Source: Planctomycetota bacterium (GTDB lineage Bacteria > Planctomycetota > Planctomycetia > Pirellulales > Pirellulaceae). From it: a DNA stretch of 11,328 bases. The notes below the pieces were generated by a model. That model did not search any database. It was not told the origin of the DNA and saw only the letters and a program-made list of their open reading frames with translations. The position numbers and the translations under genes were made by a program. Shown piece after piece: positions 1-6,995 of the stretch (its first letter is position 1; each line of letters starts with the position of its first letter). The stretch lies in the NCBI GenBank assembly GCA_019347795.1, contig JAHWKS010000076.1:1-11328 (forward strand). The letters run 5' to 3'.

Positions 1-52
1 TTCTTGGCTTTCGTGTTTCGGCGTGTGACGGCAAGACGGCGGGGAGCGTTGT

Positions 53-1834
53 ATGGATCCGGACATCTGGCCGCTGGTGATTCTTGGCATCGGGGTGGCG
101 ACGGTGCTGGGGTTGATCATGGTGATGAAGGTGAATGCCTTCATCGCGCTGATCAGCGCGGCGATGCTCGTGAGCCTGCTGGCGCCCGGCGCCCTGGGGG
201 AAAAGATCAGCCGCGTCGCCGCCGCGTTCGGGGCGACAGCCGGGGGGATCGGCATCGTAATCGCTCTGGCGGCGGTCATCGGCAAGTGCATGCTCGACAG
301 CGGGGCCGCCGACCGCATCGTCCGCGCCTTCCTGCGGCTGTTGGGGGAGAAGCAAGCGCCGGTGGCGCTGATGGGGAGCGGCTTCGTGCTGGCGATTCCC
401 GTCTTCTTCGACACGGTCTTCTACCTGCTGGTGCCGCTGGCCCGCTCGCTCCACCGCAAGACCGGCAAGGAATACCTCAAGTACATCCTGGCGATCGGCG
501 CCGGCGGGGCGATCACGCACACGCTCGTGCCTCCCACGCCCGGACCGCTGTTGATGGCGGAAACGCTCGGCATCGACGTGGGATGGATGATCATGTTCGG
601 CCTCGTGGCGGCCCTGCCGGCAGCGGTGGGGGGCGTCGTCTTCGCCACGTTGGCGGACCGGCTCATGCCCACGCCGATGCGCTCCATCGGCAACATGCCG
701 GACCCGAAGCCGCTGGAGGATTCGGAGCTGCCGCCGCTGGTCTGGGCGCTGGCGCCGGTGTTGCTGCCGGTGATCTTGATCTCGTCCAGCACGATCCTGA
801 ACTTGCGGGCCGACGCCGAGCACGCCGCGCTGGTGCGAGCCGACCAGCTCCGCGACTTCGACGCGTGGCGCGCCACCTTGGTGGATGAGGGGGAGTCTCC
901 GACCCCGGGAACGGCCCTTCTTCAGCACAACGCGATCTCTCCCGCCGTGCGGGACCTCGTCGGCGCCGATCGGCAGTTGACGGTCGAGGAGCGGGAGCAA
1001 GTGATCGCCGAGGTGAATCGCGCCCTGGCGGACAAGAACCTCTTTGCCGAGGAATCGCTCACCGGCGTTCAGCTCAGCGAGTTGGCGGCGTCGCTGCTGG
1101 CCGCCCGCGGGCCGCGGATGCGGCAGGCGGTGGCGGAGCGGATGAACCGGGCCGTGCTGGAGTCGGCGTATCCGGGGCTGATCGAGCCGCACGTCTGGGA
1201 CACGCCGCTGCGGCAGGCGGCCGACGTGAGCAACATCTTCGGCGACGCCAACTTCGCCCTGCTGCTCTCGACGGTCATCGCGATCGTGATGCTCGCCATT
1301 CAGCGGGGGATGACGCGGACGCAATTGGCCGAGGTCGCCGAAGTCTCGCTGATGAGCGGGGGCGTGATTATTCTCATCACCGCAGCCGGCGGCGCCTTCG
1401 GGGCGATGCTGCAGGCGGCGCAGGTCGGCCCCGCCATCGAAAACATGTTCAGCCAATCGATTGAGGAGACGGCCGGCGCCTCCACGGCCGGCCTCTCGTT
1501 CCTGGTGCTCGGCTTCGGCATCGCCGCGGTGCTCAAGGTGGCCCAAGGCTCCAGCACGGTGGCGATGATCGTCGGCTCGGCGATGATCGCCGCCATCGTG
1601 CAGGACATGCAACTGGCGTATCACCCGGTCTATCTGGCGACGTCGATCGGGGCCGGCTCGCTGGTGGGGTCGTGGATGAACGACAGCGGCTTCTGGATCT
1701 TCGCCAAGATGGGCGGCTTGACCGAGGCCGAGGCCCTCAAGTCGTGGACGGTCATGCTGGTGTTCCTGGGATTGATCAGCTTCGCGATGTCGCTGCTCAT
1801 GGCCGCGGTGTTGCCGCTGGCCCCAACGGCCTGA
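53..1834 (+). CDS. GntP-family permease (gluconate/organic acid:H+ symporter type) with a large soluble insert
   Basis: A 593-residue multi-spanning inner-membrane protein. The GntP family imports gluconate or related sugar acids and hydroxy acids with protons; the substrate here cannot be read from sequence. Family-like blocks are AIPVFFDTVFYLLVPLA (114-130), HTLVPPTPGPL (156-166), AAGGAFGAML (444-453), KVAQGSSTVAMI (495-506) and GSLVGSWMNDSGFWIF (535-550). Hydrophobic segments fill residues 5-45, 60-80, 103-130, 143-200, 228-249 and from 400 onward. Typical members have about 440-460 residues. The excess lies at about 251-398, a hydrophilic, Ala/Glu/Arg-rich, probably helical stretch between two membrane segments. 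ATG at 53 is chosen because GGGGAG (41-46) sits 6 nt upstream. The gene is followed after 87 bp by the LysM gene on the same strand. The family call is firm; the substrate is unknown. Confidence 0.9.
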   Translation: MDPDIWPLVILGIGVATVLGLIMVMKVNAFIALISAAMLVSLLAPGALGEKISRVAAAFGATAGGIGIVIALAAVIGKCMLDSGAADRIVRAFLRLLGEKQAPVALMGSGFVLAIPVFFDTVFYLLVPLARSLHRKTGKEYLKYILAIGAGGAITHTLVPPTPGPLLMAETLGIDVGWMIMFGLVAALPAAVGGVVFATLADRLMPTPMRSIGNMPDPKPLEDSELPPLVWALAPVLLPVILISSSTILNLRADAEHAALVRADQLRDFDAWRATLVDEGESPTPGTALLQHNAISPAVRDLVGADRQLTVEEREQVIAEVNRALADKNLFAEESLTGVQLSELAASLLAARGPRMRQAVAERMNRAVLESAYPGLIEPHVWDTPLRQAADVSNIFGDANFALLLSTVIAIVMLAIQRGMTRTQLAEVAEVSLMSGGVIILITAAGGAFGAMLQAAQVGPAIENMFSQSIEETAGASTAGLSFLVLGFGIAAVLKVAQGSSTVAMIVGSAMIAAIVQDMQLAYHPVYLATSIGAGSLVGSWMNDSGFWIFAKMGGLTEAEALKSWTVMLVFLGLISFAMSLLMAAVLPLAPTA

Positions 1835-1921
1835 CCTTATAACCGGCGCGACCGATTCGTCGCTGAAGCCGGACGCCGCGCGTCGTCGATAACCCTCGAT
1901 GGCCTGCACTCTGCGCGGACA

Positions 1922-2560
1922 ATGATGACCAAGAAGCGGTGGAGAATCGTAGCGACGGCGGCATGCGTCGCGGCGGCGGGTTTGGCGGGAGCATGGCCGT
2001 TCCGCCGCTCCCAGCCGCCCAGCGATCTGGCGCCGACTCCGCGCGCCGCCAGCCAGGTCGTGTGGCGCGAGGAGTCCGAGAGGGCCGCGACTTCACTGGC
2101 TTCCGCCGCTGCGGAGCAACCGGCGGATCAAGGAAACGAGGATGCGCCGGTTCGGCCGCCCGCTTCGCTCAACGAGCAGCGTAACGCCGACAACACGCAG
2201 ATCGCTTCGGCGCCGCCTCCCTCGTTGGCGACATCCTATCAGTCCGCAGCGGTCTCGCCCAAAACGGTCGAGTCGCACGCGGCGCCGCCTGCCGAGAACG
2301 CGAGCCAAAGTCCTCAAGCGTCATCGTTACGGTGGCGGCGTCATAAGATCAAGGACGGCGACACGCTCGCGAAACTGGCGCAAATCTATCTGGACGATCC
2401 CGCCCGCGAGATGGAGATCTTCCAGTCCAACCGCCACGTGCTGCAGCATCCCGAGATCCTGCCGATCGGCAAGTGGCTTCGGATCCCGCCGCTCGTCCGA
2501 GTGACGCCGCCACCCGTCACTCATTGTCGAGCGACCACCAGGCGTCCAGCTTCTCCGTAA
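1922..2560 (+). CDS. Membrane-anchored LysM-domain protein
   Basis: A 212-residue protein with a basic N-terminus (MMTKKRWR), one hydrophobic segment at about 9-25, a long Ala/Pro/Ser-rich low-complexity linker (about 30-135) and a single LysM domain at about 139-189. The LysM hallmarks are HKIKDGDTLAKLAQIYLDD, the NRHVLQHPEIL stretch and IGKWLRIP. LysM domains bind the N-acetylglucosamine backbone of peptidoglycan or related glycans, so this is probably a cell-envelope protein reaching from the inner membrane into the periplasm. No catalytic domain is visible. Two adjacent ATG codons (1922, 1925) are possible starts, and there is no strong Shine-Dalgarno sequence. A cysteine at residue 15 lies in the hydrophobic segment but lacks a good lipobox, so a transmembrane anchor is preferred over a lipoprotein. 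The last 14 codons plus the stop overlap the end of the opposing sulfatase gene. Confidence 0.8.
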   Translation: MMTKKRWRIVATAACVAAAGLAGAWPFRRSQPPSDLAPTPRAASQVVWREESERAATSLASAAAEQPADQGNEDAPVRPPASLNEQRNADNTQIASAPPPSLATSYQSAAVSPKTVESHAAPPAENASQSPQASSLRWRRHKIKDGDTLAKLAQIYLDDPAREMEIFQSNRHVLQHPEILPIGKWLRIPPLVRVTPPPVTHCRATTRRPASP

Positions 2561-3773
2561 GGCGGCGGACGATGTCCGGATTCGCGGAGGCGAGGTTTCG
2601 CTTCTCGAACGGATCATCTTTCAGGTTGTAGAGCTCAGGGTTCTCTCCATCCTTGGGCAGGATCAGCTTCCACCAGGAGTCGATGCACCAGCGGTAGAGG
2701 AGGCTCGCGTGGGGGTCGTTGATGTCGGTCACGTCGTGCTCGAAGATTTCGCCGAAGATCGTCTCGCGCTCTTGAGCGGCGCCGGAGAGGAGATCCACCC
2801 CGGGGAGCGACTCGGGCGCCGCGACGCCGCAGGCGTGGAGGATCGTCGGCGCCAGGTCGATGCTGCTGGCGAGCGTCGTCTCGTCGCGCATCGGTTTGAT
2901 CTTCCCCGGCCAGCGGAGCATGATCGGCGTGCGGATGCCGCCCTCGTTGGGCGACCGCTTGCTCCGCGGGGCGTAGCCGCGGGCGTTCTCCTGCTGAATC
3001 CAGCCGTTGTCGGTGACATACGCCACGAGCGTCTCGTCTGACAGCTCCTGCGTGTCGAGATAGTTCAACAGCTCGCCGCATGTCTCATCGAACCACTCGC
3101 ACATCGCGTAATAGCTGGCGACGTAAGGCGAGCGGCCGTCTTGGAGATACTTCTTCAGCAGGCGCTCGGGCGGATTGTGCGGCGTGTGGGGCAGGAAGGG
3201 AGCGTACCAGACGAAAAAGGGCCGGTCGTCCGCCTCCTCGATGAAGTCGAAGATTGGCTGCAAGCCCTGCCGGCCGATCTCCAAACCCTCGTCGCCGTGC
3301 CGGCCGCCGCGGCTCACATCGCCGTGCGTCATCCCGTGCGTGAACCCGCCGCGACGATAGCCCCCTTCCCACCACTTCCCCGTTTGCAGGCTGAGATAGT
3401 CCTTGCGGGCAAGCAGGTCGGGAAGCGTCTCCGCGCGGTCGATGTGCTTGAGCATTTCCCCGCGGTCTACGCCCCGCGGCGGGTCGTTGCCCGTCACCCC
3501 GTGCTGATGCGGATAAAGGCCCGTGATGATCGTCACCAGGCTCGGCCGGCACAGGCTGCTGGGGACATAGCCCCGAGTAAAGACGGCGCTCTCGCGGGCG
3601 AGCTGGTCGAGGCGAGGCGTGCGGATCGTCTCATGCCCCAGGAAGCCGTAATCGGTCCAGGCCTGGTCGTCGGAGATGATCATCACCACGTTCGGCGGCC
3701 GCTCTTCGGCCGTCACGACGCCGGTAAGCAATTCCAAACCAGCGACGCACATCCAGAGAACCACTCGATTCAT
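2517..3773 (-). CDS. Secreted type I (formylglycine-dependent) sulfatase family protein
   Basis: A 418-residue member of the alkaline-phosphatase-like sulfatase family, which hydrolyses sulfate esters, here probably on sulfated polysaccharides or sugars. A signal peptide covers about residues 1-22 (hydrophobic core, then VVTA before EER). Expected features are the N-terminal metal-site acidic pair D35-D36 in SDDQ, the cysteine motif C75-R-P-S-L79, K133 in TGKWW, H196 in FLPHTPH, and the second metal site D255-N256 in VTDNGW. It ends with a typical LYNLKDDPFEKRNL block (381-394). The cysteine motif has Leu at +4, where the textbook C-x-P/A-x-R modification motif has Arg. ATG at 3773 is preceded by GAGAGG with 5 nt spacing. 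The gene converges on and overlaps the LysM gene, and diverges from the lipoprotein gene across the repeat spacer. The substrate cannot be inferred. Confidence 0.92.
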   Translation of the reverse strand: MNRVVLWMCVAGLELLTGVVTAEERPPNVVMIISDDQAWTDYGFLGHETIRTPRLDQLARESAVFTRGYVPSSLCRPSLVTIITGLYPHQHGVTGNDPPRGVDRGEMLKHIDRAETLPDLLARKDYLSLQTGKWWEGGYRRGGFTHGMTHGDVSRGGRHGDEGLEIGRQGLQPIFDFIEEADDRPFFVWYAPFLPHTPHNPPERLLKKYLQDGRSPYVASYYAMCEWFDETCGELLNYLDTQELSDETLVAYVTDNGWIQQENARGYAPRSKRSPNEGGIRTPIMLRWPGKIKPMRDETTLASSIDLAPTILHACGVAAPESLPGVDLLSGAAQERETIFGEIFEHDVTDINDPHASLLYRWCIDSWWKLILPKDGENPELYNLKDDPFEKRNLASANPDIVRRLTEKLDAWWSLDNE

Positions 3774-4172
3774 AACAACCTCTCTTCACCGCTGAGAATT
3801 CGAAAACGCCTGACCGTTCGGAACCCTGACCACCTACCCCGGATTAGAGGTTAGAGGTCAGAGAGCAGGGGTTAGAGGTTAGGGATAGAGGTTAGGGATA
3901 GAGGTTAGGGATAGAGGTTAGGGATAGAGGTTAGAGAGCAGGGGTTAGAGGTTAGGGATCCCCCGGTCTTTCCCTAACCCCTGACCTCTCACCCCTGACC
4001 TCTTACCTCTCACCCCTGACCTCTTACCCCTGACCTTTCACCCCTGACTCCTGCGGCAATCGCCATTGACGCGGCGGCCCGGGCCTCACTATTGTGTTCA
4101 GCCATTGTCGGCCCAGTCCAGCCGGCGCGGGGCGGTTTTCGGGCTTTTCCTCCTCTGAACGGATAACGCGCT
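3774..4172. other. Divergent intergenic spacer, no gene
   Basis: This 399-bp stretch lies between the divergent sulfatase and lipoprotein starts. Its centre (3841-4050) is the heptamer repeat block described separately. In 3780-3840 and 4051-4172 I see no gene and no promoter that I would defend on either strand. The sulfatase ribosome-binding site (GAGAGG on the minus strand) lies at its left edge. Confidence 0.7.
3841..4050. repeat. Heptamer-derived fold-back repeat block with opposed G-rich and C-rich arms
   Basis: On the plus strand 3841-3960 is G/A/T-rich, and at about 3961 it switches to C-rich through 4050. The left arm reads as heptamers of the form TYAGRGR (TTAGAGG, TTAGAGG, TCAGAGA, then TTAGAGG, TTAGGGA). 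It includes four exact 13-bp tandem copies at 3875-3926. A 26-bp segment at 3861-3886 is repeated exactly at 3934-3959. The right arm, read on the minus strand, carries GTCAGGGG five times; the plus-strand CCCCTGAC copies start at 3978, 3992, 4013, 4027 and 4041, so the spacing is 14, 21, 14 and 14, all multiples of 7. The arms meet in a perfect 9-bp inverted repeat (3950-3958 with 3971-3979) around a 12-nt loop. No ORF is expected here. Function is unknown. Confidence 0.9.
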
Positions 4173-6248
4173 ATGGATGGCGCCGGTTGCCGTGCGGTTC
4201 GACGCGCGCTCTTCGCTGTCTTGGCCGCGCTGTGTCTGTCCACGACCGCCGGCTGCTCGATGGACCGGCTGGTCACGCTGGCGGACTGGACCTCCTCGGA
4301 GACGATCACGGTTCGCAAGACGCCGCACAACCCGCTGGAAGGAACGCTCAACCTGTTGTCGCGGAAAGGGCCCCGCCCCACGCCGCGCGTGGAGCAGTTC
4401 CTGCGGCGGTACGACATGAACGACGCCGTCGAGGAGGACCCGCGGCAGGCCCTGGTCGAGCTGCAGAAGATCATCGCCGAAGAACCGGACAGCGAAAACG
4501 TCTACGCCTACGCCGAGCTGGCCTACATTTTCGGCAAGAAGGCCGACATCCGGGGAGACAAAGCCCTGGCCCTGGACATGTACGGCGCCTCGGTCGGCAA
4601 CGCGTATTTCTATCTCTTCGACCCGCAGTTCGACCGCTTCCGCAATCCCTACGATCCCAACTTCCGCCGCGCCTGTGATCTGTACAACAACTCGCTGGAA
4701 AGCGCGCTGCGGATCGTCAAGGCGGCCGATCGGTTGGTCCCCGGCCGGGTGCTCTCGATCAAGACGGCCAGTCAGCAGTTCGACGTGAAGGTCACCACCA
4801 AGGGACGCTGGCGGGAAGACGACTTCGACCACTTCGAGTTCGCCTCCGACTACGAGGTGACCGGCCTCACAAACCGTCATCACACCTACGGGCTGGGCGT
4901 GCCGTTGATCGCGGTCCGCAAGAAAGGCGCGGCCGACGACCCCGCCGAGCGGTTCTATCCGCCGGGACTGACGTTCCCGGTGACGGCGTTCCTCCGCGTG
5001 TATCCGCAACAATCATCCGGCGGGGCGCATCTCTGCGAGCTGGAGCTGCGCGACCCGCTGCAAGCCACCGACGTGCAGGTGGGCGACCGCCTGGCGCCGC
5101 TGGAGACCGACATCAGCACGCCGCTGGCGTACTACCTGAACGACCCGCTTCTGCGCTCCAACTTCCTCGGCTCCTTCGGCCTGCTCGACGCCGACGCGGG
5201 GCAGGAGTTCAAAGGACTCTACATGCTGGAGCCTTACGACCCGCACAAGATCCCCGTGGTAATGGTTCACGGCTTGTGGTCCAGCCCCGTCACCTGGATG
5301 GAGATGTTCAACGACCTGCGGAGCACTTCCGAGGTCCGCGAGAACTATCAGTTCTGGTTCTTCCTCTACCCCACGGGCCAGCCGTTCTGGATCAGCGCCG
5401 CGCAAATGCGGGCGGAGCTGGCCCGGGCAAGGCAGATCATCGACCCCCAGCGACAGGCGCCGGCGCTGGATCAGATGGTGCTCGTGGGGCATAGCATGGG
5501 CGGGCTGGTGTCCACAATGCAGACGCTGGAAAGCGGCGATGACTTCTGGCAGACCGTCAGCGATCGGCCGTTCTCGGAGCTGAAGGCGGACGAGGAGACG
5601 CGCCGGCAGCTCGAGGCGACGCTGTTCTTCCAGCCCAACCGCTCGGTCGCCAGGGTGGTCACCCTGGCCACGCCGCATCGGGGGAGCGACTTCGCCAACG
5701 ACTTCACCCGCTATGTGGGCCGCAAGCTGATCACGCTCCCCAAGATGCTGGTGCAGGCCTCGCAACGGATCGTCTCAGACAACCCCGACTTCTTCCACGA
5801 CACGCGGCTGTTGACGATGACCACGAGCATCGACTCGCTGGCCCCCGACTCGCCGATTTTCCCCGCCATGCTCGCCGCCCGCCGGGCGCCGTGGGTGCGG
5901 TACCACAACGTTGTGGGCCGCGTGTCCGAGGAGAGCTTCCTCAGCCGCTTCTCCGGCGAAAGCGACGGCGTCGTCGAAGTGGCCAGCGCCCGCGTCCCCT
6001 ATGCGGCCTCGGAAATCTCAGTTCCGGCCGACCACGGCAGCGTCCACAACCATCCGCTGGCGGTGCTGGAGGTCCAGCGGGTGCTGCGGGAGCACCTCCG
6101 CGAGCTCCGCTCCGCCGCCGCCAGACCCACCGCGCCGCACTACGTCCCTGCCGCCGACCCCTCCCCGCGCATCAGCTCCACCTGGCCGCCCGACAGCGCG
6201 ACGCCCTCCGCCGCCTACTCCAACGGCATCCCCGCCCTCGCGCGATAA
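4173..6248 (+). CDS. Lipase/esterase-like alpha/beta-hydrolase lipoprotein
   Basis: A 691-residue protein with a signal sequence ending in LSTTAGC; Cys28 is the likely lipidated residue, so it should be anchored to a membrane facing out of the cytoplasm. The N-terminal part (about 55-340) is not a recognised catalytic domain. Residues 84-190 look helical and TPR-like, and 195-340 look beta-rich. The C-terminal half is an alpha/beta-hydrolase: oxyanion segment VMVHGLWSS (363-371), nucleophile elbow G439-H-S441-M-G443, LATPHRGSDF (498-507), probable acid D598 in ESDGVVEV, and probable histidine H621 in ADHGSVHNHP. This resembles the lipase/esterase families that attack acyl esters of lipids; the substrate is unknown. 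The tail (650-691) is Pro/Ala-rich and probably disordered. The start lacks a clear ribosome-binding site but places the signal peptide correctly. It stands alone, 169 bp before the FeoA pair. Confidence 0.85.
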   Translation: MDGAGCRAVRRALFAVLAALCLSTTAGCSMDRLVTLADWTSSETITVRKTPHNPLEGTLNLLSRKGPRPTPRVEQFLRRYDMNDAVEEDPRQALVELQKIIAEEPDSENVYAYAELAYIFGKKADIRGDKALALDMYGASVGNAYFYLFDPQFDRFRNPYDPNFRRACDLYNNSLESALRIVKAADRLVPGRVLSIKTASQQFDVKVTTKGRWREDDFDHFEFASDYEVTGLTNRHHTYGLGVPLIAVRKKGAADDPAERFYPPGLTFPVTAFLRVYPQQSSGGAHLCELELRDPLQATDVQVGDRLAPLETDISTPLAYYLNDPLLRSNFLGSFGLLDADAGQEFKGLYMLEPYDPHKIPVVMVHGLWSSPVTWMEMFNDLRSTSEVRENYQFWFFLYPTGQPFWISAAQMRAELARARQIIDPQRQAPALDQMVLVGHSMGGLVSTMQTLESGDDFWQTVSDRPFSELKADEETRRQLEATLFFQPNRSVARVVTLATPHRGSDFANDFTRYVGRKLITLPKMLVQASQRIVSDNPDFFHDTRLLTMTTSIDSLAPDSPIFPAMLAARRAPWVRYHNVVGRVSEESFLSRFSGESDGVVEVASARVPYAASEISVPADHGSVHNHPLAVLEVQRVLREHLRELRSAAARPTAPHYVPAADPSPRISSTWPPDSATPSAAYSNGIPALAR

Positions 6249-6352
6249 CGGTGGCGGCCGGCGGCTCGGGCTGGAGAGCACGCTCTGGCGCCAGGAGATC
6301 ACAGGTTCACTTCGCGGGCAGCCCCACGTTTGCCAATCACCTGCGGCGGCTA

Positions 6353-6382
6353 TTGCCGGGCGAGGGCAATTTGAATTATGAT
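6353..6382 (+). promoter_or_regulatory. Candidate sigma-70-type promoter for the FeoA gene pair
   Basis: TTGCCG (6353-6358, 4 of 6 matches to TTGACA) is separated by 18 bp from TATGAT (6377-6382, 5 of 6 matches to TATAAT). This is an unusually AT-rich patch in a GC-rich region, and the implied transcript start near 6389 leaves a leader of about 30 nt before the ATG at 6418. A weak resemblance of the flanking AT-rich bases to an iron-regulator (Fur-type) site is too poor to call. Confidence 0.45.
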
Positions 6383-6417
6383 CGGGCGCTCCGTGTTGAG
6401 ACTCATTCTCTCCGCCG

Positions 6418-6663
6418 ATGTCCACCGCCTTCGATCTCGTCCCCTTGCACATGGCGCCCGCCGGAAGAACCGCCGAGGTGGCGCAGTTGCTCGGTCTGCC
6501 GCCCGACGTGCATCGGCTGGAAGAGCTGGGGCTGCGGATCGGCGCCCAGGTCGAGATTGTGCAGTCGGGGTCGCCGTGCATTGTTCGGCTGGCGGGCCAT
6601 AAGCTGTGCTTTCGCGACAGCGAGCTGTTTCGCGTCCTGGTGCGCGTCGAGGACCGGCCATGA
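6418..6663 (+). CDS. feoA: FeoA-domain protein (first of a tandem pair)
   Basis: An 81-residue cytoplasmic protein with the FeoA pattern: RLEELGLRIGAQVEIVQ (33-49) followed by PCIVRLAGHKLCFRDSELFRVLV (53-75), which forms an SH3-like small beta barrel. FeoA proteins support ferrous iron uptake by the FeoB transporter. Their length is normally about 75-85 residues, so this one is complete. The domain is somewhat diverged: the usual central PLG motif is replaced by a shorter loop (SGSP). ATG at 6418 lacks a strong Shine-Dalgarno sequence. An internal ATG at 6451 (Met12) is possible but would cut the first strand. The stop overlaps the next start (ATGA), so the two are probably translationally coupled. 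No FeoB gene lies in the window, and the DUF2071 gene follows instead. Family assignment is fairly sure; a direct role in iron uptake is inference. Confidence 0.75.
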   Translation: MSTAFDLVPLHMAPAGRTAEVAQLLGLPPDVHRLEELGLRIGAQVEIVQSGSPCIVRLAGHKLCFRDSELFRVLVRVEDRP

Positions 6664-6911
6664 GGACGCTCGCCGAGTTGCCGTTGGGGCGAACCGCCGT
6701 CGTGAAGACGATCGACGGCGCGGATGATATCGCCCTGCGATTGCTCGAAATGGGACTCACACCCGGCGTGACGGTGAAGCTGCTCGGCGCGGCGCCGCTG
6801 GGCGATCCGCTGGAGCTGGAGGTTCGCGGCTATCGGCTCAGCCTCCGCAAGTCCGAGGCGAAGCGGGTCGGCCTTGAGAGCGATGAGGAGAGCGGGGCCA
6901 AAGACGCCTGA
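6660..6911 (+). CDS. feoA: FeoA-domain protein (second of a tandem pair)
   Basis: An 83-residue protein with a classic FeoA layout: LAELPLGRTAVVKTIDG at the N-terminus, LRLLEMGLTPGVTVKLL (24-40), the PLGDPLELEV segment (45-54) and LSLRKSEAKRV at about 58-68. It keeps the PLG-P and R-x-x-EA features more clearly than its upstream neighbour. The ATG at 6660 is preferred over an in-frame GTG at 6606. It overlaps the upstream stop as ATGA, and residues before it in the longer frame (Arg-rich, no homology-like pattern) lie inside the first gene. The C-terminus (ESDEESGAKDA) is an acidic tail. It should act with its partner, either in ferrous iron uptake with an unlinked FeoB or as a small SH3-like regulator. 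Confidence 0.85.
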   Translation: MRTLAELPLGRTAVVKTIDGADDIALRLLEMGLTPGVTVKLLGAAPLGDPLELEVRGYRLSLRKSEAKRVGLESDEESGAKDA

Positions 6912-6995
6912 TCCAGAAAGCCGGTTGCGCGAAGGCGGCGGCGACGGTAGATACTCCAGCAGAACCGCCTTCGGCCTTTCTTCCGGCGAGGTTGC

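Noticed and set aside
3950..3979. Intrinsic terminator at the centre of the repeat block
   Set aside because: The 9-bp stem is not followed by a U-run on either strand, and both flanking genes point away from it.
3841..4050. CRISPR array
   Set aside because: Units are 7-14 bp and directly abutting, with no unique spacers of 25-40 bp and no cas genes nearby.
4098..5012. 304-codon minus-strand open frame opposite the lipoprotein start
   Set aside because: No recognisable domain, and the plus strand has a signal peptide and a continuous lipoprotein in the same place.
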